From contig JAZOBF010000043.1 of assembly GCA_045595845.1 (NCBI GenBank), forward strand, positions 10,904-74,903: DNA of 64,000 bases. Reading direction: 5' to 3'. The stretch's first letter is position 1, and each line of letters opens with the position of its first letter. Below are positions 7,919-15,544 of the stretch, in pieces. The position numbers and the translations under genes were made by a program. The notes under the pieces were generated by a model. It had not been told where the DNA came from. It saw nothing but the letters and a program-made list of their open reading frames with translations, and did not search any database. The DNA comes from RGIG3009 sp045595845. Its GTDB lineage: Bacteria; Bacillota; Clostridia; Oscillospirales; Acutalibacteraceae.

Positions 7919-8875
7919 ATGACAGAGTATGTATGGAATGCAACGCTTATGCGTCGTGTTTTTGTCATACCGGAAGAAATTGCCGACCGACATTTGCGGT
8001 TAGCGGGCTCGGTCCAACTGAAAGTGCTGTTGTGGCTGTCCCGTAACGACGGTCAGTTTGATGCCGATGCGTGTGCTAAGGCAATCGGCGAAAACGCAGC
8101 CGATTGTCGCGATGCGTTGCAATATTGGGTATTGGCAGGTGTTGTGCACGAAACGGGTGAGTCCGAACTACCCACAGCAGTCACGGAGTTTAGCGCACCG
8201 CAACCCGTCAAAAAAGCGACACGGCCGAAAGTCATAAAACCACAAATGACAGAGGTCATTCGTCGGCAAAAAAAGGACGAGGAGTTCGGCGGCTTGTTAA
8301 CCGAGGTCGGTGCCCGTATGGGGCGGCCCTTGTCGAACGGCGATGCGGAAACGCTACTGTACTTGTATGATACGGTGGGATTACCCGCCGCGGTATTGTT
8401 GATGGTTGTCGGGTATGCGGCACAGTCTGAGCGCATCACGATGCGGTACATAGAGAAAGTTGCGCTGGATTGGGCTGACCGCGGCATTTTGACCATGCAA
8501 GCAGCGGAAGAGCATTTGTGCTATATGGAACGCTGTGAACAGGCGGTTCGGCGTGTGCAAGCGGTCTGTCAATTGCCGAAACCGTTGACCGGTGCAACGG
8601 TGATGCGTGCGGCAGAAAAATGGATGTGCCAGTGGCAGATTGGTGACGATGTGCTGTTGCAGGCATACGCGATTTGCTTGGAGAAAACGGGGAAATTCGA
8701 AACGCGGTACATCGACCGTGTGCTGGATAATTGGCACAGCCAAGGAGCGGATACGGCGGATAAAGTAGCCGCGTTGTCGGGAAAGAAACCTGCAAAGGCA
8801 CCCGCCGAGGAGCCCTCCGAATATGAAGAGATGGTTGGGCAGTATATGCCCGTATATAAGAAGAAAAAGAGGTGA
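7919..8875 (+). CDS. dnaD: DnaD-domain replication initiation protein
   Basis: 318 residues. The N-terminal 100 resemble the winged-helix part of DnaD/DnaB-type initiation proteins (IPEEIADRHLRLAGSVQLKVL). A Lys/Pro linker follows, then two helical DnaD-type repeats: LYDTVGLPAAVLLMVVGYA...YIEKVALDWADRGI and YAICLEKTGKF...YIDRVLDNWHSQGA. The ATG at 7919 has AAAGGAGGG upstream. Such proteins help load the replicative helicase with DnaI, whose gene overlaps the end of this one. The C-terminus ends in a basic KKKKR tail. Confidence 0.88.
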   Translation: MTEYVWNATLMRRVFVIPEEIADRHLRLAGSVQLKVLLWLSRNDGQFDADACAKAIGENAADCRDALQYWVLAGVVHETGESELPTAVTEFSAPQPVKKATRPKVIKPQMTEVIRRQKKDEEFGGLLTEVGARMGRPLSNGDAETLLYLYDTVGLPAAVLLMVVGYAAQSERITMRYIEKVALDWADRGILTMQAAEEHLCYMERCEQAVRRVQAVCQLPKPLTGATVMRAAEKWMCQWQIGDDVLLQAYAICLEKTGKFETRYIDRVLDNWHSQGADTADKVAALSGKKPAKAPAEEPSEYEEMVGQYMPVYKKKKR

Positions 8876-8883
8876 GTCGCCGT

Positions 8884-9873
8884 ATGTATAAACGAGATAT
8901 CTATGACAAAGCAATGGCGACCTTAAAAGAACGGCGCGGTGCGGCGATGACGCGTGCAGCGGCGTTTCACGAAAAAATGCGGCAAGAAGAACCGCGTGTG
9001 CGCGAAATTGAGCGGTTAATGGCGGAGAGCTCTGCCAAAGTGGTGACGGCAATTTTGCATAAAGGCAATATTGAACAGCAGGTTGAACAGATTAAAACGG
9101 AAAACTTGGCATTGCAGGACGAGCTGGCGGCGTTGTTGCAAAAACACGGTGCAACGGCACTTAATTTTGAGCCGCAGTACACCTGTCATTTGTGTGAGGA
9201 TACGGGCTTTGCGAACGGTAAACCGTGCACTTGTCTGGACCAACTCATGCGAGAATATGCCTGTATGGAACTTTCGGAGCTGTCTGCCATGCGGCCGACC
9301 TCTTTTGAGGATTTGTCGCTGAATTATTATTCTACGCGGGCGGACAGCCGTACGGGTATTGCGCCGCGTGCAAAAATGCGGCAGGTAATTGAATATTGTC
9401 GTGCTTATGCCCGCAATTTTGACGGGCGGGATGACAACTTGCTTTTGAGCGGGCCTACCGGCGTCGGCAAGACGCACTTATCGCTGGCGATTGCCGGGGA
9501 GGTGTTATCGAAGGGCTATTCGGTGGTGTACGGCCCCATACAACAACTGTTACATCGCATGGAACGCGAGCATTTCGGCAGAGCAGAAGGAAACACGGAG
9601 GATGTGTTGCTTGAATGCGATCTGTTGATTTTGGACGATGTCGGAACGGAATTTTCCGGTTCTTTTTACACATCTGCGCTGTATAATATCATCAATGGGC
9701 GGTTGATGGCGGAAAAGCCTACCATCATCAGCACCAATTTGAATCAAAAGCAATTGACCGACCGTTACGGCGAACAAATTGCTTCGCGTGTGACGGGCTT
9801 GTTTGAGCCGCTTGTGTGTGTCGGCAAAGACATTCGTCAGCAGAAACTCAAGCAATCCTTGAAAGGAGAGTAA
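8884..9873 (+). CDS. dnaI: DnaI/DnaC-type helicase loader ATPase
   Basis: 329 residues. The N-terminal half is coiled, then a zinc-binding cluster CHLCEDTGFANGKPCTC. The AAA+ domain has Walker A SGPTGVGKTHL, Walker B LLILDDVGTE and sensor-1 ISTNLN. It loads the replicative DNA helicase at origins or stalled forks, together with DnaD. The ATG at 8884 is seven bases from GGTGAG; a GTG at 8872 is possible but poorly spaced. It is in one operon with dnaD, and the pseudokinase gene begins two bases after its stop. Confidence 0.9.
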   Translation: MYKRDIYDKAMATLKERRGAAMTRAAAFHEKMRQEEPRVREIERLMAESSAKVVTAILHKGNIEQQVEQIKTENLALQDELAALLQKHGATALNFEPQYTCHLCEDTGFANGKPCTCLDQLMREYACMELSELSAMRPTSFEDLSLNYYSTRADSRTGIAPRAKMRQVIEYCRAYARNFDGRDDNLLLSGPTGVGKTHLSLAIAGEVLSKGYSVVYGPIQQLLHRMEREHFGRAEGNTEDVLLECDLLILDDVGTEFSGSFYTSALYNIINGRLMAEKPTIISTNLNQKQLTDRYGEQIASRVTGLFEPLVCVGKDIRQQKLKQSLKGE

Positions 9874-9875
9874 CC

Positions 9876-11498
9876 ATGGCAACCAACATGATGTGTATGG
9901 GGTGTATGCACCCGCTTGAAGAGGACCAAACGAAATGTGCGCATTGCGGATACCCCGCGAGCGGGGTGAATCCGCCGGAATATTTGCGCATTCGCACATT
10001 GCTCGGCGGGCGGTATCTTGTCGGTCGGGTGTTGGAAATCGGTGGTGATGCCGCGGTATACATTGGTTACGATAAACAGGAGGACTGTGTTATCACCCTG
10101 CGGGAATTTTTCCCTGCAACCTTATGTACGCGGCAATCGGGTGGCGCTCTTCTTCCCGCTGACGGGTGCGAAACCGTTTTTGCCGCTTACCGCACGAAGT
10201 TTTTATCGGTAGCGCGTACCGTTGCCCGTTTGCGGGATGTATTGGTGATCGTGCCGTCGTACGATATTTTTGAAGAAAACGGCACCGCCTACACGGTGAC
10301 CGAGTTTTGCGAAGGCAAAAGCTTGGAAAAATATGTGGCAGCAAAGGGCGGCCGTATATCGTTTGAAGAAACCAGACGGTTATTCTTACCGTTGTTATCG
10401 GCACTGTCCACTATCCACGCTGCGGGACTGTTGCATCTGGGCATCAGCCCCAAAAATATTTTGGTGGATGTTGAGGGGAATCTGCGCCTTAAAAATTTTG
10501 CTATTCCCGAAACACGCACGGTGAATACCGATTGCAAACCCAATCTCATCACGGGATACGCGGCACCCGAACAATATGAAGAAGGCGCCGACTGTACCCC
10601 CGCGTCGGATGTGTACGGTGTAGCGGCTTCGATGTTTTTTGCCTTAACCGGTCGGCATCCGACCGACGCGGTACAACGCGGCAAAAAGGCAGACGACCTG
10701 ATGATGCCCGCGGAGGTTGCGGATAAGACGCCCGCTCATGTGAAAGAAAGTCTTATCCGTGCGCTCCGCGTGCATCCGCAACGCCGCACACAAACCGTTC
10801 AGCAGTTACTGGACGAAATGACCGCTACCTCTGCCGTTGCGGCGCTCATTCATGAGGACGATGAGGAAGAAGATGCACCGAAAAAAGGCGGCGCCAAATA
10901 TTTGTGGATTATTTTCGTTGCGGCATTTGCGGCATTGGCTGTGGTGATGGTGTTGGTGCTTAACAGCTTGGGTGTGTTAAATATCGGCGACGAGCCTGTA
11001 GTCACGACCACCACGCAGGAACCGCTGACCATGGCACCCACGACCACTACGGAATTTGTCCCCACCCCCACAGGCGAAGCGTTGTTTGCGGTGGAAAATC
11101 TGCAAGGCCGATTCTACGCACAGGTCAAGAACGCTAAACTGTCAGGGGATATGACCGTTGAGCTCAAAGGCTATGAGTACAGCAGTACGGTTGCCAAAGG
11201 GAAGATTATCTCGCAGTCACCCGCAGCGAACGAAAAAGTGGACCGCGGCACGGTGATCTCGGTGGTTATCAGTGCCGGTCCGTCGATGGGCGTTATGCCG
11301 GATCTGACGGGCTGGAAAGAGGAACACGCGAGACTGTATCTGGAGGCGCTCGGATACAATGTGACAGACAGTTTGCTGTTGCAGGTATCCTCATTGGACA
11401 AAGGTCTCGTCGAGCGTTCTTCGCCGAAAGCGGGCTCTAAGATTGAGTACGGTGATACGGTAACCTTGTATGTCAGCGATGTTGCCACAACGGAATAA
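9876..11498 (+). CDS. Membrane-anchored PASTA pseudokinase with N-terminal zinc ribbon
   Basis: 540 residues. CMGC...CAHC at residues 7-31 is a zinc ribbon. A Ser/Thr kinase fold follows to about residue 325, with glycine loop and APEQYEEG, but key residues are replaced: VAIK lysine is R76 (VITLREF), HRD is HLG (187-189), and DFG is NFA (207-209). An acidic linker precedes a membrane helix (about 341-367), a Thr/Pro-rich extracellular stalk, and two PASTA-like repeats. Active kinases of this layout (PrkC/Stk) sense peptidoglycan. This one should bind rather than phosphorylate, which is inference. It starts two bases after dnaI. GAAAGGAGAG is the ribosome site. Confidence 0.88.
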   Translation: MATNMMCMGCMHPLEEDQTKCAHCGYPASGVNPPEYLRIRTLLGGRYLVGRVLEIGGDAAVYIGYDKQEDCVITLREFFPATLCTRQSGGALLPADGCETVFAAYRTKFLSVARTVARLRDVLVIVPSYDIFEENGTAYTVTEFCEGKSLEKYVAAKGGRISFEETRRLFLPLLSALSTIHAAGLLHLGISPKNILVDVEGNLRLKNFAIPETRTVNTDCKPNLITGYAAPEQYEEGADCTPASDVYGVAASMFFALTGRHPTDAVQRGKKADDLMMPAEVADKTPAHVKESLIRALRVHPQRRTQTVQQLLDEMTATSAVAALIHEDDEEEDAPKKGGAKYLWIIFVAAFAALAVVMVLVLNSLGVLNIGDEPVVTTTTQEPLTMAPTTTTEFVPTPTGEALFAVENLQGRFYAQVKNAKLSGDMTVELKGYEYSSTVAKGKIISQSPAANEKVDRGTVISVVISAGPSMGVMPDLTGWKEEHARLYLEALGYNVTDSLLLQVSSLDKGLVERSSPKAGSKIEYGDTVTLYVSDVATTE

Positions 11499-11512
11499 GC
11501 GGAAGTGATATC

Positions 11513-12655
11513 ATGTTATTAAAAAACGCCACGATTTATAATGACAAATTTGAAACCGTTCAACAAAACATTACCATTGCGGGTGAGCGTATTGCGGCAA
11601 TAGACGACCGCACGACGGGCGATACCGTATTGGATTTGGCAGGATATACCGTGTTGCCCGGCCTTATTGATATGCATATTCACGGTTGCGCGGGGCATGA
11701 TACGGGTGAGGCGACAGAGGAAGCGTTGCAAGCAATGTCGGATTGCTTGGTCAAGCGCGGTATTACCTCCTTTTGCCCGACATCCATGACACTGTCTTTT
11801 GACGAATTACAGCGCATTTTTCGAAATGTGGCAGATTGCCGCTTAACGGTAAACGGCGCGTATATTCAGGGCATCAACATGGAAGGGCCGTATATCGCCA
11901 TGTCCAAGAAGGGCGCGCAGAACGGCGCGTATGTGCGCAATCCCGATGCTGAAGAATTCAAACGGTTATACGAGGATTGCGGCGGCATTATCAAGGTAGT
12001 TGATATTGCACCGGAATGTGACGGAGCAGAAGAGTTTGTCCAACAGATTCAACCGATCTGTCCGGTGTCGATTGCTCACACGGCTGCCGATTATGACCAA
12101 GCGTGTGCCGCGATTGAGTGGGGCGTGCGCCATGTTACGCATCTGTACAATGCACAAAGCGGGCTTACTCACCGTAGCCCCGGTGTCGTGGGTGCGGTAT
12201 TTGACAAGACCCGTGAATACGGCGTGCGTGCAGAAATGATCTGTGATGGATTCCATATTCATCCGGCGGCATTGCGCATCGCGTTTGCACAACTCGGAGA
12301 AGATAATTCCATTATTATCAGTGACTCCATGTGTGCGGCGGGACATGTTGACGGCGAATACGATTTGGGTGGCCAGACCGTATATGTAAAAGACGGCAAA
12401 GCGTTGCTTGCTGACGGTACCATTGCTGCCTCGACCTCCAATCTTTATGAGGAACTTTGCAATGTCATGCGGTTTGGTGTTTCGGTCAAGCAGGCGATCA
12501 AGTCTGCAACCATCAACCCTGCCCGCGCTATTCGTGTCGACCACGAAACCGGTTCGATCAAAGAAGGCAAGCTTGCTGACCTGTTGGTCGTGGATGACGA
12601 TTTCAACATTGTACTGGTGATCGTTCGCGGTAAAATTAAGGTAGACAACCGTTAA
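11513..12655 (+). CDS. nagA: N-acetylglucosamine-6-phosphate deacetylase
   Basis: 380 residues, the normal NagA length. Visible metal and catalytic motifs are HIHG (near residue 60), NMEGPY with the metal-binding Glu, SIAHTAADY, VTHLYNAQS, and ISDSMCAAG with the catalytic Asp. It removes acetate from GlcNAc-6-phosphate to give glucosamine-6-phosphate in amino-sugar recycling. It begins 14 bases after the pseudokinase and could be cotranscribed with it. That would be notable since both concern cell-wall sugars, but nagB is not nearby. Confidence 0.95.
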   Translation: MLLKNATIYNDKFETVQQNITIAGERIAAIDDRTTGDTVLDLAGYTVLPGLIDMHIHGCAGHDTGEATEEALQAMSDCLVKRGITSFCPTSMTLSFDELQRIFRNVADCRLTVNGAYIQGINMEGPYIAMSKKGAQNGAYVRNPDAEEFKRLYEDCGGIIKVVDIAPECDGAEEFVQQIQPICPVSIAHTAADYDQACAAIEWGVRHVTHLYNAQSGLTHRSPGVVGAVFDKTREYGVRAEMICDGFHIHPAALRIAFAQLGEDNSIIISDSMCAAGHVDGEYDLGGQTVYVKDGKALLADGTIAASTSNLYEELCNVMRFGVSVKQAIKSATINPARAIRVDHETGSIKEGKLADLLVVDDDFNIVLVIVRGKIKVDNR

Positions 12656-12676
12656 TCAGCAAAGATCCGAGCCACG

Positions 12677-12716
12677 CAACCGCGCCGTTTCAAGAGACGG
12701 CGCGGTTGTTCTCTTT
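12677..12716 (+). terminator. Intrinsic terminator after nagA
   Basis: A 12-pair stem CAACCGCGCCGT/ACGGCGCGGTTG with an eight-base loop, followed by TTCTCTTT. It ends the dnaD-dnaI-pseudokinase-nagA unit. Confidence 0.88.
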
Positions 12717-12742
12717 ACAGGATACGCGAAATATGCTATACT
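12714..12742 (+). promoter_or_regulatory. Sigma-A-type promoter
   Basis: TTTACA and TATACT separated by 17 bases, just after the nagA terminator and 28 bases before the next start codon. Confidence 0.6.
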
Positions 12743-12770
12743 GACAACAGCAACTAAGGAGGTAGTACAC

Positions 12771-13484
12771 ATGGCAAGAGAACGATACTTAGTTGGGGTG
12801 AAAAAAGAGGAGTTGGAATATACACCACCGCCACCGCCGCCGTCCACACCGAAAGGGAAGTGGGAAAATTTTTGGTACCACTATAAATGGCCCGCGCTGT
12901 GCGCGTTGTTTGCGGGGATCGTTGCGGTGGTGGTTATCGTACAAGCGGCAACCCGTACGCGGTATGACTATACCGTGTGCGTTGTTGTACAGCAGGAGCT
13001 GTCGCAACTTGCAACGGAGCGGCTTGAATCCGAATTTGCGGCAGTCGGCAAGGATCTTAACGGCGATGGGAAAGTCGCCGTGTCGGTTCAGGCACTCAAC
13101 ATTGCTTCGACGCCGACAAACACGATGGCAATGACAAATCGGCAAAAAGTTACGGCGCATATTGTAGCGCGTGATATCTATTTGTTTATCATTGATCCGT
13201 CGTATTATCAAGAGACCTTGCAGCCGTTGATGAAAGACGATTCCCACTTTTTTGCACCGCTCTCGGTGCAGACGGCAGGCATCAGTCAGGATGGAACCTA
13301 TTGGAACTGGAAGGACAGTCCGCTTATAAAAGAGGCGGATATGCAAGCGGTTGACGCGTGGGAAGCGGTGCCGGGCGAGTTGTATTTCGGTGTCCGCAAC
13401 ATGGGCGACAGTTCCGAGAAAGTAACAGCCGAACAGCAAGCGTATACCGAATTGCTGCAAGCGTTTATTGCGGCACATTCCTGA
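12771..13484 (+). CDS. Single-pass membrane protein of unknown function
   Basis: 237 residues. A short cytoplasmic N-terminus contains a run of seven prolines (residues 19-25), then one membrane helix near residues 40-62, then a soluble outer domain. The outer domain holds DLNGDGKV, an EF-hand/dockerin-like calcium loop, followed by a beta-rich part. AAGGAGGT precedes the ATG. It resembles uncharacterised clostridial membrane proteins, and I cannot assign a function. It stands alone with its own promoter. Confidence 0.7.
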   Translation: MARERYLVGVKKEELEYTPPPPPPSTPKGKWENFWYHYKWPALCALFAGIVAVVVIVQAATRTRYDYTVCVVVQQELSQLATERLESEFAAVGKDLNGDGKVAVSVQALNIASTPTNTMAMTNRQKVTAHIVARDIYLFIIDPSYYQETLQPLMKDDSHFFAPLSVQTAGISQDGTYWNWKDSPLIKEADMQAVDAWEAVPGELYFGVRNMGDSSEKVTAEQQAYTELLQAFIAAHS

Positions 13485-13561
13485 ATAAATTGGGTTGTTT
13501 CGGTAACACTATCGTTGGTACTCTTATGTACCGGTCAAAAACGATAGGGAGGAACAGACTT

Positions 13562-13687
13562 ATGCAGAACGAACAGAATAAGCAGAATCAGCAGAACAAA
13601 CAGAACAACCAAAATCAACAGAATCAACAGAATCAGCAGAACAAACAAAATCAACAGAACAAACAGAACAAGCAGAATAACTTTTAA
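13562..13687 (+). CDS. 41-residue Gln/Asn/Lys repeat peptide
   Basis: A tiny reading frame made almost only of Gln, Asn and Lys in a three-residue rhythm (QNK/QNQ/QQN), starting MQNE and ending NNF. AGGGAGGAACAGACTT precedes the ATG, and a strong terminator follows the stop, which marks it as a real gene. The DNA is therefore a degenerate triplet-repeat array of CAG, AAC, AAT and AAA codons. No fold is expected; it may be a prion-like or spore-matrix-like peptide (inference). Not recognised as a named family. Confidence 0.7.
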   Translation: MQNEQNKQNQQNKQNNQNQQNQQNQQNKQNQQNKQNKQNNF

Positions 13688-13696
13688 GCTTCAAGG

Positions 13697-13726
13697 GCAC
13701 CGCTGGCAAGCGCCAACGGTGCTTTT
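13697..13726 (+). terminator. Intrinsic terminator after Q/N repeat gene
   Basis: GCACCGCTGGC pairs with GCCAACGGTGC (one mismatch), followed by TTTT. It stands 10 bases after the stop codon. Confidence 0.85.
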
Positions 13727-13737
13727 GACATTAATGC

Positions 13738-13766
13738 TTGCGTTTTCGGCATTGGCATGATAGAAT
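13738..13766 (+). promoter_or_regulatory. Sigma-A-type promoter for the coiled-coil gene
   Basis: TTGCGT and TAGAAT separated by 17 bases, 31 bases before the start codon. Confidence 0.65.
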
Positions 13767-13797
13767 GATAAAGCACAAAGCGAAAGGGAGTGGAACA

Positions 13798-14373
13798 ATG
13801 GCGGAATACGGAATGTTCAAAACAGCGTTTCGCGGATTTTGCAAAGAAGATGTTCTCGCGTATGTGGATGCGGTATTGGCAGAGCATTCGCAACGGGAAT
13901 CGGCGTTGCAAGAGCAGATTGAAGACCTGCAAAAGCAACTGGCCGAGGCGACCGTGCAGCAAGAAGCCGTCCGCGAAAACGAGCGCCTGACACAAGAGGT
14001 CGAGCAACTTAAAGAACAAACCGAACTGTTGACCACACAGGTCGCCGAGGTGACGGAACAACTGGAGCAGGAACGCAAAGACGCTGCTGCCGTCACCGTG
14101 CGCGATGCCGAACTTTCCGAACAGTTGGAACAATCGCATCAGGCAATCGCCAAACTTTGGGAAGAGAAAGCCGAACTGCAAAAGCAGGTGGATGCGACTG
14201 CAGAGCAGATGCTTAGTCTGCGCTCACTTGGTGAGGATTTTTGTCGTCGTGTAACGGAACTGTTGCCCAAAACCGCTGAATCCAAAGCAGAGCAAACGGC
14301 CACCGTGCCTGAACCTTTGGTGGTGGACACGCCGAAAGCCGCTGTCAAGCCGATGGATAGATGGTTGTTCTAA
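13798..14373 (+). CDS. DivIVA/GpsB-like coiled-coil protein
   Basis: 191 residues. The N-terminus FRGFCKEDVLAYVDAVLAE matches the short membrane-curvature/lipid-binding head of DivIVA-family proteins. Residues about 30-150 are an almost unbroken Gln/Glu-rich coiled coil, and the tail is disordered. AAAGGGAG lies before the ATG. By family it is expected at the division septum or pole as a scaffold. It is shorter than DivIVA proper, and the head is divergent, so the call is to superfamily level. Confidence 0.75.
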   Translation: MAEYGMFKTAFRGFCKEDVLAYVDAVLAEHSQRESALQEQIEDLQKQLAEATVQQEAVRENERLTQEVEQLKEQTELLTTQVAEVTEQLEQERKDAAAVTVRDAELSEQLEQSHQAIAKLWEEKAELQKQVDATAEQMLSLRSLGEDFCRRVTELLPKTAESKAEQTATVPEPLVVDTPKAAVKPMDRWLF

Positions 14374-14408
14374 CGCGCGCATTTTAATGAGAGAAAGGAT
14401 AAACAGAC

Positions 14409-14630
14409 ATGGCAGAACTGAAGTATGATATTGTAAAAGAATTAGGCGTATTGTCCGAGTCCCCCACGGGTTGGCGCAAAGAGATTAACTTAATCAGTTG
14501 GAACGATCGCGAGCCGAAATATGACATCCGTGACTGGGCACCCGAGCGCAGCAAGATGGGCAAGGGCGTGACACTGACACCGGACGAGGTCATTTTACTC
14601 CGCGATCTTCTGGGTGAAATTGACATCTGA
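14409..14630 (+). CDS. YdbC-like (PC4-type) small nucleic-acid-binding protein
   Basis: 73 residues: YDIVKELGVLSES...WRKEINLISWNDREPKYDIRDWAPE...GVTLTPDEVILLRDLL. This is the YdbC family, whose fold resembles the eukaryotic coactivator PC4 and binds single-stranded DNA. The conserved WN and KYDIRDW residues are present. GAGAAAGGA precedes the ATG. It sits between a coiled-coil gene and uppP, 14 bases before the latter, and is probably cotranscribed with it. Confidence 0.85.
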   Translation: MAELKYDIVKELGVLSESPTGWRKEINLISWNDREPKYDIRDWAPERSKMGKGVTLTPDEVILLRDLLGEIDI

Positions 14631-14644
14631 GGGAGTAACATACC

Positions 14645-15502
14645 ATGGAAATTTGGGAACTGCTCAAGGCGGTTTTACAGGGTATTGTGCAAGGTATCAC
14701 CGAATGGTTGCCGATCAGTAGCACAGGCCATTTGATTATCGTCGAGGAATTTATTCCGTTTACGCGGTCCAAAGAGTTTTTTGATTTATTTTCCGTATTG
14801 ATTCAGCTCGGTTCCATTCTGGCGGTACTGGTGTTGTATTTTCACAAACTTAACCCGTTTTCATCGAAAAAGACAGCCGAGCAAAAACGCGATACATGGA
14901 CGCTGTGGGGTAAAGTGCTGATTGCCAGTATCCCTGCCGCCATAGCGGGTTTGCTGATTGATGATTGGCTGGATTCTATGGAGGCGGAACATAAAGGTCT
15001 ATTTTTGTACATCATTGCCGCGGCACTCATCGTGTATGGTATGGCGTTTATCGTGATGGAATGCATGGTCCGCAGAACCAAAGTAACCGATCTGAGTGAG
15101 GTTCGCCCCGCTTTGGCGCTGGGTATCGGTGCGTTTCAAATGTTAGCGCTCATTCCCGGGACCTCCCGTTCCGGCTCAACCATTTTGGGTGCTACCGCAC
15201 TTGGTGCTTCCCGTACCGTTGCCGCTGAATTTTCGTTTTTTATGGCGATTCCGGTCATGTTCGGCGCATCGGGTCTCAAATTACTCAAAGCTGCGGCTGA
15301 GGGCGTCCTGTCATCTTTTGAATGGTTAGATTGGGCGTGTCTCGCCGTCGGATTCGTGGTATCGTTTGTGGTATCCGTATTGGTCATTCGGTTTTTGATA
15401 GCATTTATCAAAAAACATGATTTCAAAGCCTTTGGCTGGTACCGCATCGCGCTCGGCGTTGTGTTGATTGTACTGGTCGCTACGGGATTACTTGGTGTAT
15501 AA
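14645..15502 (+). CDS. uppP: Undecaprenyl-diphosphatase
   Basis: 285-residue membrane protein of the BacA/UppP family. The first active-site motif is in GITEWLPISSTGHLI, and the second is IPGTSRSGSTI; both are intact. About eight membrane helices are visible. It dephosphorylates undecaprenyl diphosphate at the outer face to recycle the lipid carrier of wall synthesis, and its overexpression gives bacitracin tolerance in other bacteria. The ATG is preceded by GAGGGAGTAACATACC. Confidence 0.97.
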   Translation: MEIWELLKAVLQGIVQGITEWLPISSTGHLIIVEEFIPFTRSKEFFDLFSVLIQLGSILAVLVLYFHKLNPFSSKKTAEQKRDTWTLWGKVLIASIPAAIAGLLIDDWLDSMEAEHKGLFLYIIAAALIVYGMAFIVMECMVRRTKVTDLSEVRPALALGIGAFQMLALIPGTSRSGSTILGATALGASRTVAAEFSFFMAIPVMFGASGLKLLKAAAEGVLSSFEWLDWACLAVGFVVSFVVSVLVIRFLIAFIKKHDFKAFGWYRIALGVVLIVLVATGLLGV

Positions 15503-15504
15503 CA

Positions 15505-15537
15505 AAAAAGCACTCTCATGCATGAGAGTGCTTTTTT
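15505..15537. terminator. Bidirectional intrinsic terminator
   Basis: A perfect inverted repeat GCACTCTCATG/CATGAGAGTGC flanked by A and T tracts, between converging uppP and yifB. Confidence 0.9.
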
Positions 15538-15544
15538 ATGTGCG

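Noticed and set aside
8381..9052. A 223-codon minus-strand frame
   Set aside because: Antisense to dnaD and dnaI. Composition (His, Cys, Pro, Arg rich) is that of a shadow frame.
13562..13687. Q/N-coding repeat read as a CRISPR or satellite array
   Set aside because: The unit is only three bases long and degenerate, with a start, ribosome site and stop. It is coding.
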